From NCBI RefSeq assembly GCF_014839805.1, contig NC_051124.1:2790001-2854000 (forward strand): a stretch of 64,000 nucleotides of DNA. The letters are read 5' to 3'. The position numbers were made by a program, and so were the translations under genes. Below the pieces are notes generated by a model that worked only from the letters and a program-made list of their open reading frames with translations, was not told where the DNA came from and did no database searches. Below, piece by piece: positions 22,069 through 33,298 of the stretch. The stretch comes from Manduca sexta. Lineage: Eukaryota > Arthropoda > Insecta > Lepidoptera > Sphingidae. Every line of letters begins with the position of its first letter. Within the stretch, counting starts at the first letter, position 1.

Positions 22069-22430
22069 CTGAGATTCCCAAGCTTTTATTTCTCACAGAC
22101 CACTTTCAATATTTTGCTGGTTCCGGTGGACCGTTTTTCTTTTTTGAAGTTCATTACCACTAACGTCCAGCCATCGCGGAGGGTATCTGGACAGTTAGGT
22201 CGAGGTTACCGTGCCTTACGACCCCTATAAATATTATCTGCCTACATTGATCAGTCAAATCAAGCCGACATTTTAGTTCTTAACTATGAAACCGAATACT
22301 TTTTTGGAGACCCCCGCTTACAAATTGTAAACTCTCAATTTTTGGTCACGCCAACGTAGATCCCTGCCAAGTCTCCCGTCGCGTAGGGGTCAGAAGAAGG
22401 GGTCCACCTGGACCAATTTAGGAATCAATG
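22069..22430. mobile_element. hAT-type MITE
   Basis: Flanked by the 8-bp duplication gcctagag (22061-22068 and 22431-22438). Ends CTGAGATTCCCAAGC and, reversed, CATTGATTCCTAAATTG are decayed copies of one terminal repeat. No coding capacity. Just upstream, 21980-22035 repeats the target region (AGCATTCGAAACA ... GAGATTCCCAA). Confidence 0.75.
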
Positions 22431-23004
22431 GCCTAGAGTAAGTTTCATAAAATAGTTCCTATATTATAATGTTGGCTACCCTGTCTGTCAAAATAATTGA
22501 CGTATGAAGACTACCCTGTAAATTTTTATTTATGAAATCTCAGACATTAAATAAAGGTTAATGAACGGTGGCTAATGTTAGTTGTATTTATTAATATAAT
22601 CCATAAATTCATAACTGTAGGTAATAATTGTTTAGTAGATGTTTTCAGCTGCCAAGTATCTATTCACTTATCTGGGACGTGATTTACATCTGTGTAAGCT
22701 GCGGTTTAATACTATGTTATTTTGTGGGGTGTATATTATGGTTCAAAACCAAAAGTTTTAGAAAGGAAAAAGGAATTTATGAGCATATAATTAGTTGATT
22801 ATTGGTTATAAAGGCATAAATAATCTCAAAAAGTAATTATTTGAAAAGTGGGTTCATAATTTTTAGGTGTTATGCAAGTCTTACTTGCATTTCATATTGA
22901 AAACCAAAAACATTTTTCAAATTTCCTTGATTTTAAGGAAGCACAGCACAAAGTAATAAATAAAAATGCAATTTCAACAATGTCTGGTTTAATTAAATTG
23001 ATGT

Positions 23005-25938
23005 TTAGATAACAGGGCCTAAAAGCGGTTTTCCCTCCAAACCGAGAAGTATATTTTTGACAGCAATCATGTACTTTTTTGTTCGATTCTTCATAGTAGC
23101 CCCCGCGATGTGTGGTGTTATAACTGTAACAATAAATAGCAGAGATAAAGTGTTTAAATCTTTATAAGTACAAAAATATCGAATTCAGAAAGGACTTACA
23201 GCAGTTGGGCAGCGTGAGTAGCTTGTGGTCGCTCGGTATCGGCTCCGGCGTGACCACGTCCAAGCCGGCCGCGAATATTCTGTTCTCCTTCAGCGCCTCG
23301 TACAGCGCGTCTTGGTCTACCACGCCTGTATTCAAAGAAATAATGGTGATCATTTCGGGGTGGTCAAGTTTGGTCTAAAGATCGTCAAGAATTGACGGTG
23401 GGTTCTTTTTGGGTCTCAGCAAGAAATCGGGTTGGATTTTAACCATACAATGTACATAGTGTGATACGTTGTATGGTTTATGTATCAGGCCCAGTCGAGC
23501 GGAAGATAATCTACTCATCGCTTGGTTCTACCATACAGATATCAAGATTATTTTTTTATTTTATGCTTGATTAGGCTCTCTACACCTATTGCCAGAGCCT
23601 CGCCCCAAATCAATACTTTCATAGTAAATTCTTAAATTAAAACTTACCTCCTCTCGATATATTAACCAGAACAGCAGTTGGCTTCATGAAACTAAGAGTA
23701 TGAGAGTTTATTAGGTGTTTTGTTTCCTCTATAAAAGCACATGCTAGGATGACGTAGTCACTTTCTGTTAAAAGTTGCTCGAGGGATACTCGCTGGACTC
23801 CCAAAACATTTGCTGAAACATATTAAACCACAAAATATTATATGCAGCTACGCTTGCTTGAGAGACCTTTTCTGCTACAAAATTCCTAAGTCACTAGCTA
23901 TCCATAGCATCATCTGTATCACGCCAGCGCTATCTATTTAAAGTCTGATTAAAACCTTTAATTTCTTATGGGGAAAATTACCGAGATAAAAATAGCCTAC
24001 CTATGTGCCAAATTTCATCAAAATCCGTTCAGCTGTTTTTGTGTTTACTTCGGACAAACATTCGAACATTTTCACCTATTCTCGCATTTATATTAGAAGT
24101 AAGATTAGATTTTTCCATACAAATGCAACAAAATTAGTCTACCCCAGTCTCAAAGGTCATAAACCTTTTCAAAAGAAATGTGAAGTGCTGTAAATTTGTA
24201 AACGGCGCGGCGTGTCTTTGGTGTTCAATTCCAAAATATATAGATGCTATACGATATAGCAGTTCATAAACGGGTAAAGAAATAAACTAACCTAAGTTCT
24301 TAAGCTGCTTAGATTAAGAACCTACCTATCATTTAATTATTTATTTGTAGTAGTGTTTTTTTATTTTTTGGTCACAATACTTAATTACTCTCTAAATAAT
24401 ATTTTTATGTCGATCTATAACTTTATGTAAGCTGTAGATATCTTCAAAAGGCAATCATACACTCTTATACTGAATATCTTTGTATTAAAAAAATGACTGT
24501 ATGTATTATCTAATGGTATCTCTAATAAATAATAAAATAAAACCTTCAGGTTTGTCTCTGGGTCCACAATAAAGGAACTTAGCCACGTTAAATCCTTTTA
24601 GTCTCCTCACGATCTCTTGGCCGATGCCCCCCAGCCCAACTATACCCACTACGCTGCCGGCTATCTCCTGACACGGTGTGAATTGTTTGCCAAACTTCCA
24701 TTCACCACTGACAAAGTATAAATATATATAAAAATATTATTGCACTTTCGTATGACATTAATACAGGGCACGACTTATGCAAGTTGCTTGTGAAATATTG
24801 AGTATTTTTTTGTTTATATTTAGGCATATTCTAAAAAAGCGGCGATTTGGTTGTGGAACGGACTGCCGAGATGAATGTCCGCAGGTTCAAATCCCAAGGG
24901 CACACACCTCTGATTTTTCTAAAAAATTATGTGTGTATTCTTTGTGAATTATCGCTTGCTTTAACGGTGAAGGAAAACATCGTGAGGAAACCTGCATACC
25001 TGAGAAGTTCTCTATAGGAATTTCGAGGGTCTGTGAAGTCTACCAATCCGCACTAGACCAGCGTGATGGACTAAGGCCTAATCCCTCTCAGTAGTAGAGG
25101 AGGCCCGTGCTCAGCAGTGGGCAAGTATATAATACAGGGCTGATATTATTAGTATATTCTAAAAAAAGATATCTATTTGTGTACATTTTTGCTTCATGGG
25201 TAGGAAACGTTCAGCATACATTACCTCTCTAACTGCTTGATGCTTTGTTTAAATCTCCGGCCGGCCGCTATCATGAGCCCGACTGCTAAATCGGGTACAG
25301 CGTCATCTAGCGTATACCGCGCGTGGCTCAATAAAATACCACGTTTCTTCACCGCGTCCACGTCTACGTTCCCGATTAGGGTGCCAGGCTTTGATATCAC
25401 TTTTAGTTGGGGACCTGGTATGAATATGTGCACAGAAATATTTTTAAGAAAGTAATTATTCTCATTTAATATTAAATTCTTTGCAATATTCAATTGAATA
25501 ATTTTAAAATAATTTTATATACCAGCTAAATCTAATATTTCTCCTGTAAGTCGATGTTCCGTGTTCCATATTAACGCGTCGCATTCTCTGATGTTGTTTT
25601 TGATTTCATTTAAAATGCCTTCTTCGTGATCCAGAAAAGGTACAACAGTGACATGAGCTCTGGAAGTAAAATATTTTTTAGGAATTATGAATGCATTTCT
25701 ATGCGTATTGTGCATTATGTGCATATATAGATATGATTTTGTTATACAAAAAAAATCGAAGCTGTAACGTGAGATACTAAACGACTGAGATAAAGCAAAA
25801 AATAAATATTTTACATAGTTATTTTGAAAATAATTAATTCTGATGTAATTTTTTGGGTTTGGGTACTTACTTCCTTCTCAGTAAGTTCAACGCAATCTCT
25901 GGGAAATTTTTATTCGCAACCAAAATATGTGGTGACAT
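23005..25938 (-). CDS. GRHPR-like D-2-hydroxyacid dehydrogenase, copy C (complete, divergent loop)
   Basis: Complete seven-exon gene, 322 residues: 25871-25938 (ATG), 25523-25659, 25225-25414, 24544-24707, 23648-23812, 23200-23325 and 23005-23123 (TAA at 23005-23007). Exon lengths equal those of copy B. GLGGIG, NISRG, TPEPIP and TPHIAGAT are present, so the Rossmann turn and the Arg/Glu/His set are intact. Two features are unusual. The loop at residues 77-84 reads KPGTLIGN, so the Val/Thr-Gly pair and the Asp-His pair of the family are lost. The coenzyme-end motif is CGPRDKPE, with Pro where A and B have Arg. This suggests altered substrate or coenzyme use, or relaxed constraint; the reading frame is fully open. 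Exon 6 is nearly identical to A and B although exons 2, 3 and 5 have diverged. Intron 3 holds a full SINE; intron 4 holds a dispersed repeat. Confidence 0.94.
23865..24110 (+). repeat. Dispersed repeat related to 15095-15400
   Basis: CTGCTACAAAATTCCTAAGT, GCCAGCGCTATCTATT, TGTGCCAAATTTCATCAAAA and TCGCATTTATATTAGAAGTA. The CATTTATAATATTAG-like end also recalls the Helitron at 58.1 kb. Intron 4 of copy C. Confidence 0.5.
24834..25156 (+). repeat. SINE family 1, full-length copy
   Basis: tRNA-derived head with a B-box-like GGTTCAAATCCC (24884-24895), the body GGTGAAGGAAAACATCGTGA, and a tail AATACAGGGCTGATATTATT. It lies in intron 3 of copy C, antisense to the gene. The family resembles lepidopteran HaSE-type SINEs (from memory, unverified). 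Confidence 0.8.
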
Positions 25939-26167
25939 CTTGTGTTGAAATTCCAAAATAAATAAATTATTTTTGACGGACACAATTTTCTATGCAAGTA
26001 ATACTTTTTACCACTGTAATTAATTTTCATCGTGGCTTTATATTATTTTTTACAAAACGTTACTAAAAATTATCACTATATTTTAGAAATTATAAAAGAA
26101 TGGGGAAGAAGGGCTAAAGCGACTAAGCAAACATTGAAGGCACAAAATTTAAATTTTTACTTAACCT
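25939..26167. other. Upstream region of copy C
   Basis: Non-coding 5' flank of the third dehydrogenase, holding the GATA-like motif and ending at a decayed Helitron. Nothing else is seen. Confidence 0.4.
26059..26076 (-). promoter_or_regulatory. Conserved GATA-like upstream motif, copy C
   Basis: Minus-strand GTGATAATTTTTAGTAAC, about 130 bp upstream of the copy C ATG. It has the same TGATAATTTT core as A and B although the rest of the upstream sequence has largely diverged. Confidence 0.45.
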
Positions 26168-26459
26168 TATAATATACCGCGACTCCGCCCGCGTAAAAAA
26201 GATTTACTGGAATAAAAATTTTCCAGTTCTAACTGTTTATGCAACTCACGCAACGGAAACTCTCGAAATGACAAATTTTTTTACGTTGATACAAAAAAAA
26301 ATTGATGCTCCGCTCCTATTGGTCATAGCGTTGTTATATCATTTATAATAGCCTTCCTCAATAAATGACCGATACAACATTAAAATATTATTTTAATACG
26401 AACCTCCTGAGATTAGCGCGTTCAAACAAACTCTTCAGCTTTTATTATAATAGTATAGA
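26168..26459 (-). mobile_element. Helitron copy, minus strand, decayed 3' end
   Basis: Read on the minus strand it begins TCTATACTATTATAATAAAA then GCTGAAGAGTTTGTTTG, as at 8326, and ends in GCGGGCGGAGTCGCGG without the CTAG. Much of the interior is deleted. Confidence 0.75.
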
Positions 26460-27879
26460 TTATCCGGGTAGCGTTAAAGCCATATCAAACTTACCTATCT
26501 ATCACTGTGTATATTTAAAAAAATCTGATTAAAACTCGTGAAAGTTTGGGTATTCCCGGAATATGTTCACATTGACTTGATTTCATTCGGCAGAATATGA
26601 GCACTTACCCGCTTAGATAGGGTATCCGTTTTAGGCCACTATCCCCTATTAGAAATGTTATAAAAATATTATTGCACATAAAAAAATCTAATATTGGTTG
26701 TCACGTCACTGAGAACACGACAAAATAATATCGTGTACCAATTAATATTACATTGTATTAGGGATTACTTAGGTCGTTTTTTTGCAGTTAAGTATATAAT
26801 CACGAATTAGATATCAAGTTTTCGTCAACGTAAACTGAAAGGATCTGTCCTTAATGCGTTTATCAGTGCAAGTTATAAGTTTTAGGAAAACAGTGACCAA
26901 ATTACCCATACCCAACCGCGATAAAATCGTAAAATAGTTTAATTTAAATGTCTAACATTCGCGTAAACATCAGAAATCATTATTCATAGAAGCGTTTACA
27001 ACTGAAAAATCAAGTGTAAAGTACCACGGATACATTTGAAAGAGTCCTATTTGATTACGATTTATTCGTTTCAACGACATCTATATTCAAGTTTCTTAAT
27101 TATTTAGTAAATTGGGGATGTACGTTCATTCTTAAATAGAGAGGCTCATCGCGGTTAGTTAAAACTAGTATTGATAGATGGCACTAGTAGTTAGAAGAGT
27201 AAAATTGGCGGCAAAGTAATCTTAACTTTATTTGCTTTTGTTATATTTATAGTTCACGCTTACATATTTCAGTTGGTGTTTTAGGATCGTTAATCTCAAT
27301 TAAATAACATTATTTCGGAAATGGGCAATCATTTGTCAATTAGACTCATTTACTTTGGCCTGGGAAGAACAGACAGCATAGTTTTTTGTTTATTTAGTTT
27401 TACAAATTACATATATTATGAGACATTTCTACATGTTCACGGAGAGATCATATTCCGGATTAACATTTTATTCCGGTAATTTATGCTTCCGTGGGAAAAA
27501 ATTGAGTTTTTATCTGATTTTTAATTAGATGGCACTGGCGTCGCTTATTTGGTACTGTGGTTCATTATAATTTAGGTAAAGGCCTTTTTATGCGGATAAA
27601 GCTGTAAGCAACACCTAGTTACAAATAAACGACTGGCTCTTATATTTGATGTGGAATTGAATATATCACATAAATCTAAGTGTTTTTCAGAAAAAAAGTA
27701 TCCCGGAGCCATTACATACTTCATTATTGACATAATTTTTTGTTAATATTAATATTTTGCAACATAAGTAAAAATTCATGTAGGACAATGTGATAGAGGG
27801 CTAGCAAAATGTCGACACAATCACTTTAACCGCTGAATCGAATTTGATAATAGCCCGATTCTAACACACTATTTCAGCC
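26460..27879. other. Intergenic DNA
   Basis: AT-rich, non-coding. Only the Penelope tail fragment at 26918-26990 was recognised. Confidence 0.4.
26918..26990 (+). repeat. Penelope-like tail, terminal fragment
   Basis: CAACCGCGATAAAATCGTAA and TAACATTCGCGTAAACATCA match the last part of the tails at 19.7 and 39.2 kb. The hairpin part is absent. Confidence 0.5.
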
Positions 27880-28323
27880 GCTAATATGCGTTTATCACTG
27901 GGAAACTATTTTAGTGCTGGATAGCTTATTTACCGAGGAAGGCTATAGGCTATACAACACGCTATCACCAATAGGAGCGGAGCATCAATGGAAAAAATGT
28001 TGTAAAAACGGGGAAAATTTATTTCTTTTCAGAGCTTCCGCACTAGCGCTGTGTAAACGGTTAAAGTTACGCAACATTTGTTTATGAAAAAGAATTGTTC
28101 CTCTTCAAAACTTCTAAAAAATATAAAACAAAGTCAACTGCCGCATCTGTCTTCCTGTCTGAACGCGATAAATTAAAAAACTACCCACCGTTGAAATCTA
28201 GTATGGAGATGGTTTGAGACCCTGGAAAAAACATAGGGTACTTTCTATTCCGGTAAAATATATAGCAGGACTGTTATTCTGGAAAAACTCATTCACGCGG
28301 GCGGGCCTGCGGGCAAAAGCTAG
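27880..28323 (+). mobile_element. Helitron copy, 5'-truncated
   Basis: Shares GGCTATAGGCTATA, AATAGGAGCGGAGCAT and the ACTACCCACCGTTGAAATCT region with the element at 8.3 kb. It ends with the hairpin GCGGGCGGGCCTGCGGGC, AAAAG and CTAG at 28320-28323 before a T. It carries one 123-bp-type unit and shows the uninterrupted site of the LTR insertion. Confidence 0.8.
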
Positions 28324-29457
28324 TCTATGATAATGCACTTTGCACCTACATTTACGACAGCGTACTTATAATTCATCAGAAACGTGTATCTCTGGACAAT
28401 GGAAACTATTTCAAATAACCTACTAATTCGAATTCCAAATTTGAAAAAATCGACCACCGCTAAAACGGCCAGCTCAATGCATTCTTGATAAATATCTATG
28501 GTTTTTAATGTAGTGTCTATCGTTTACTGTCTACATTGTTTGTGGCTTGCAGATGTGCAGTCTGGCACGGTGACAAACGGCGCGACTATTTGTGATGGCA
28601 GTTGCGACGCACCATTGTTCTACACATGGCTGGGATAGTTGTAAAAGGTCTCTTGTGTTTCTGCAATCTAGTGTCAAGAATAAGGTTAGGAATTTTAAAG
28701 GTCCCATTAGTTTGATCCATAGAAATGGCACAGGAGTAATTTTTAAAAGTACCCAATTAGAAGCGAATTGTTTGGTAATAAAACTGACACACTTTAGTCC
28801 TGTGTGACAGTTCAGCGCAGTTCAGTTTGTAGGTCATCTCTTTTGGTTCGTAGTCACTATACTGGCTTGCTGTAGGTGGAAAGAATCTTATTTTTTTAGA
28901 TGACAGAGTAAGCACATCAAATATTTGAGGCACGAAGATTTTGAGACGATAGCATAGATTGCAAAGTATTTTCAATTAGCTGGCAATGAGAAAACCTTTT
29001 AAAATAATTGTACATATACCGTATTGCTTTCGAGTTGATACCGTCGTACCTATTGATTTCTTTTTAAGGTTTGTCCACTATTACAAAACATTTAAACGAT
29101 GTTACGTACCAAAGAGTTTTTAACGATTCCAAAAACGTTAATGTACCGTCTTGTAAATCATTCAGATTGTCTACCGATCATGCAGTTTGCTGTCTAAGTC
29201 AGCATTATATTTGCCAACAGAAAGTGGCATCAAAACTTGGCATGCACGAGGGAAAACATTGTCCGTTTCCCACAAAAGAAAGTAAACAAATGAACATCTG
29301 GCAGCGGGCGAGCGACATTCGTTATAATACTGCTAAATTACAACTATCCTCCACCCCAAACTTCCTAGAACTCATGCCAGCACTTTATATTTATTCGTAT
29401 GAATTACAGTATAATCCGACCGCCGTGAAAATAGCTAAACAGAAGAGGTATTAACAG
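28324..29457. other. Non-coding or weakly coding stretch
   Basis: Contains a 127-codon open frame (29071-29454) without an ATG, preceded by a pyrimidine-rich TTTCTTTTTAAG. The product has no recognisable motif, and the frame continues beyond its stop as a tryptophan-rich shadow, so I do not call it a gene. Confidence 0.3.
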
Positions 29458-29617
29458 TACGTGGCGGTTGTTTATTTCGGTCGTATTATGGGAGGGTTGA
29501 GGTGGTATCGACCGTGGTTGGCGCCAAACTGGCGGCCCGGTCTTGGGAAATCTACGCGGCTCTGGCAGCACTCGGGGTTTCTTTGTTTATCGGAACATTA
29601 ATCTTAATATTTGTAGG
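29458..29617 (+). CDS. Candidate exon encoding a membrane segment
   Basis: Bounded by a TTAACAG acceptor and a GG|GTGAGC donor. The open frame (first full codon at 29460) gives about 52 residues including VVGAKLAARSWEIYAALAAL then GVSLFIGTLILIFV, a classic hydrophobic transmembrane helix preceded by basic residues. The stretch is clearly more GC-rich than its surroundings and uses G/C at most third positions over its central part. The protein is not recognised. It could be an internal exon of a plus-strand gene whose other exons were not found. A splice-site coincidence cannot be excluded. Confidence 0.4.
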
Positions 29618-31730
29618 GTGAGCGTATGTATTACGGAAGCTAAACGTGTCTAGAACTTTCTACATAAAAATATCAGCAAATAAAAACAAAATCTGTATTG
29701 AAAGTTATCTATGTTTTGACAAATTATTAATGGATGTGTCACTGAAAGTTTATTCTTGCGAAATTATATAAAATGTTTATAAATGGGGTTTCTTTTTCTA
29801 TATTACATGAAGTCGGACAATGAGAAAACAGAATATTTTTCAGTAGAGAGCTGATCTTGAAGGTAGATTATCAACATTATGAGGATGGAGTTCAAAAATC
29901 GTGGAGGGACGCGTTGTAATTTGTTATGCACTATTGAGATATTGAGTAATGTTTATTTACACTGCTGCAATGAAATATATTTTATAATATCGTGGAGTTT
30001 GTTTTTGATTGAATATTTTTGCTTGTAATTTGGAAAGTGTGATTCTTCTCGAAAAAGCGTCATTGTGCATTTTTTCGCGACGCTAAGAAGCCTAAATGTT
30101 ACTTTAGCATTTGATCCTGTTTTTTAAACATTCAAATCCACGGATCTGTTCATGCGTGGTTGGCTAACAAACATCTTACCATCAAAATTAGAATATAACG
30201 TGATTTGACAAAAGTCGTGGGCAAAAGTAATGTCTACAAATTACAATACAATGTATACATAAGAAACCGCCTTGTTTAATACATTAGACGGCCCCTAAAA
30301 CCTTCTAATGCACCATGACATGCGGAATATCCGTTTGTGAATGGCTGCGCGTGCGCACGCTCTCACCTGTCGCCCGCGCAGGCCGCAAGGTGGCGCGGCG
30401 TGTGCCTCCCCTGTTTCGCAACCCCTATACCACCTGTGCGCGTATCAGGTGGCTACCACGTTGGATGTCAGTACTTGCGTTTTCGTCAATTGTTATAAAT
30501 GTACAATTTTCATGTATTTTGTTTTTGACTGGTGTCAATACAAATGTTTCTATAATAAGAGTAATAATTTTATAATTGTTTTTTATGTGTGAAAGCGAAA
30601 GTTACACGATAAAAATCTATATACAAATTATTTGCATACTAGCCCCCTGTCAGTGCGAGACAATGAAACCAGCCAAATAAATAACAATAAGTAGGTAGGT
30701 AACTAATTAACTTACACACTAAACTAATAACCTTTTTTTACGAAGTTTACAATGTGCCTAGCCATGTGTTTAGTTATTAAATTAAAAGCTCTTAGTATAA
30801 TAGTAAGTAGTCAAGTAAGTAATATAAACTGTTTAATTAATTCTATTGAAACCTTTAAAAGACAATTTATCTAGTCCATGCAGAAGCTTTGCAAACAAAA
30901 TTAATTATACAATAATAAATTTAACAGCTCGGAAATAGAAATATTGTCGTTAAGCAATAATCGTTGCACAACACATCTGTCGTCATTAATTTTTTCCCTA
31001 TTCCAAATGATTATAAATTAACGAAAATATATTTGACAAGTCGAAGTGTATACGTTTTGCCGAAGATTGAAATGTTCGCGGCGACGTTTCACAAATAAAA
31101 TCATAGACAAATAGTCCCGCGGGCAAAGGTTACAAACCATAAAGCCAAGTTATGCGGTGCTTTCAGAATATTTTTTGAAACCTTATTTACACAACAATAA
31201 AGCCGAAAATGTTGAACTATTTCACAACACGTGCAAATGGGATGAAAATTTAACTAATGACTCAAAATATTTAAGTGAAATTTACAGTTAGCAATTTGGT
31301 ATTTACGGAAATGATCTTTAGTACGAATATACATTCTAAATTCTAAGGTATAAGTTTCAAACGGCTTTACCACGATTTTAATTTTTAAATTTTTGAGTAG
31401 AAAGAACACACATGTGCAGCCTGCTGCGAGTCGTTAGTTTAATTTTTTATCGTGAGCTCCTTCGCAGACAAAAATTCGTGTCAACACAAATTGACACAGA
31501 TGTTCCAGTAAATTATTATTAAGGAGGCGTTCGAAATTAGGGGAAGTCTCTAAATTGTTACAGGCATCATGTGTTATGCATGTTCCTAGTAAGATAACGT
31601 GGAAGCGATTATTTGGACACGAAATTGTGAGCTTGTTTACAATATTAATAAACTTTGGTTTTTTATTGAATTGAATTTATTTATAATCTTCACAAAAATG
31701 TTTTGTATAAAATTTTAGAATACTTTTACA
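29618..31730. other. Intergenic or intronic DNA with one GC-rich patch
   Basis: Mostly AT-rich. A GC-rich patch at 30335-30440 contains the CTCF-like motif noted separately. The overlapping 83-86-codon ORFs there look like low-complexity readings of GC-rich DNA. Confidence 0.35.
30383..30396 (+). promoter_or_regulatory. CTCF-like motif
   Basis: CCGCAAGGTGGCGC fits the CTCF core consensus CCNNNAGGNGGCGC known in vertebrates and insects. It sits in an isolated GC-rich patch in AT-rich DNA. Binding is inferred from the motif only. Confidence 0.4.
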
Positions 31731-31812
31731 TTCAAGGTGTTGGATGGTGTTTCTATTGTTTATGGGCGGCCGTATCGCTTATCATCAGGCGAACATTCAA
31801 TGTAATAAAAAA
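31731..31812 (+). repeat. Repeat family R5 tail
   Basis: CAAGGTGTTGGATGGTGTTT, then ATGGGCGGCCGTATCGCTTA, TCATCAGGCGAAC and a poly-A. Also at 32646-32749 and, inverted, 33196-33298. Probably a LINE 3' end. Confidence 0.6.
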
Positions 31813-32645
31813 ATAAACTCTGTATTCGACCGCGGATGAAATAACAGCCCTTTAGTTATCACACGGAACGCAATAAGTTACCTTACGTGGGTTTTCTGTG
31901 ACAGATCGCGGCAAGCCGGCTCATTCATACTGCGTTCAAATATGGCTACCGTAACTATGCTTCTTTAAATTTATTTTTATAATTCTAAAGCAATTTTAGC
32001 AGTCCCCATACAAGTCAATTATGACATAAGGTAGCCTCAAATTGACAGCTGTTTTGCAGAAAATTGGGTTTGCGTGCTATCCCCTATTATCGTCGTACCT
32101 AATGATTGAAATGTAAAAATATCGAGGAAGTGAGTTCATTCAACGTGTTATAATTTGTTTTGGTCTTTTCCAGAGTCAATAGAGTTCAGAATTACATTTC
32201 TTTAAACTTCAACAGATGTGCTGTAAAAAGCATATTTTTTCGAATTGAAATCATTACCTCGTAATTTAAGTGATTGGGTATTTTATATTCTTTGATTCTG
32301 ATTGTTTTATTTAATTCGCTTAATATAATTGTTACTTTTTACCATTCTAAGCATACTTATTTAATTTAGAGGACTCGCAATTATTATTTTAAATACTATA
32401 ACATATCTACTTATTGAAGTCTCTAAAATAACGTCTAACCGCCGATTTCAATAAATGATACCAATCACCTATTTTAGCCGCCGTTCTACTACTGTCTCTT
32501 ATTTAGGTATCCCTGTCTGCCTTATCTATGCTTGCCACATATATTTAATTAGCATTGTATCCAATCTAACTACTGGACATAATAAGACATAGCATCTGAT
32601 GTCTCAGGATGGCGAGCGTAGTAAAATACTAAATAATACTTTGTA

Positions 32646-32749
32646 ATTTAAGGAATTGGGTGTGTTTCTACTGTTTATGGGCGGGCGTATCGCTTACCAT
32701 CATGCGAACGGCAAGATCGTCGCTTCATTCAAAGCAATAAAAAAAAAAG
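32646..32749 (+). repeat. Repeat family R5 tail
   Basis: GTGTTTCTACTGTTTATGGG, GCGTATCGCTTACCATCATG, CATTCAAAGCAATAAAAAA. Best-preserved copy. Confidence 0.62.
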
Positions 32750-32785
32750 AAAAAAAATCACACGTATGAATGGAATGCTTTCCGA

Positions 32786-32923
32786 ATGAAAATGTTTACC
32801 ACCGGCAACGCATTGATGCGTCCAGCTAGCGAAGTTGAAAGCCATCCCAGACAAACCAATTTCACAGATCCGTCGGCGATTAGCACGCGTCGAGTACTGC
32901 CCCTCGCGTGGATTGGCTTAGAT
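32786..32923 (+). other. Short open frame ending at a GTAAGT
   Basis: From ATG at 32786 the frame reads MKMFTTGNALMRPASEVESH onward for 46 codons to a perfect GTAAGT (32924-32929). GC content is raised. It follows directly after an R5 repeat tail, so it may be an unrecognised repeat rather than a first exon. Confidence 0.22.
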
Positions 32924-33195
32924 GTAAGTTGAACCTTTATTTAGTCCTACTTATAAAAAATATCATAAAATTTACACGATCAATTGTAAGTAAAAACCCG
33001 CCATCTTGCCTCATAATTAGGTTCAAATTAGGAAACGGTGATGTTTTTGACAGCTATTTAAGCAATTCTTAACCACCTCTTAACGTTAAACCAAATTTAT
33101 AAGTAAGACTGATAATGTAGAAGCAACTGTCAAATAGCGACTGTTGATTCGGCATTTGAATAAGATCAATTATTAATTTGAAACAATTTTACATT

Positions 33196-33298
33196 TATTT
33201 TTATTGCTTTGAATGATGAGACGAGCTTTCCGTTCATCCGATGGTAAACGATACGACCTCCCAGAAACAGTAAAACACCATCCAACGCCTTAAATTAC
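33196..33298 (-). repeat. Repeat family R5 tail, inverted
   Basis: Inverted copy of the same tail: on the plus strand, TTATTGCTTTGAATGATGAG and CACCATCCAACGCCTTAAAT. Confidence 0.6.

Noticed and set aside
23865..24193. Exon-like ORF in intron 4 of copy C
   Set aside because: Overlaps a dispersed repeat also present at 15095-15400; the dehydrogenase exons splice in phase without it.
29071..29454. 127-codon plus-strand ORF
   Set aside because: No ATG, no recognisable motif, and ordinary AT-rich composition. A possible acceptor precedes it, but the splice context and product are not convincing.
30315..30592. Overlapping 83-86-codon ORFs
   Set aside because: Arginine- and alanine-rich readings of one GC-rich patch in two frames; no family resemblance.
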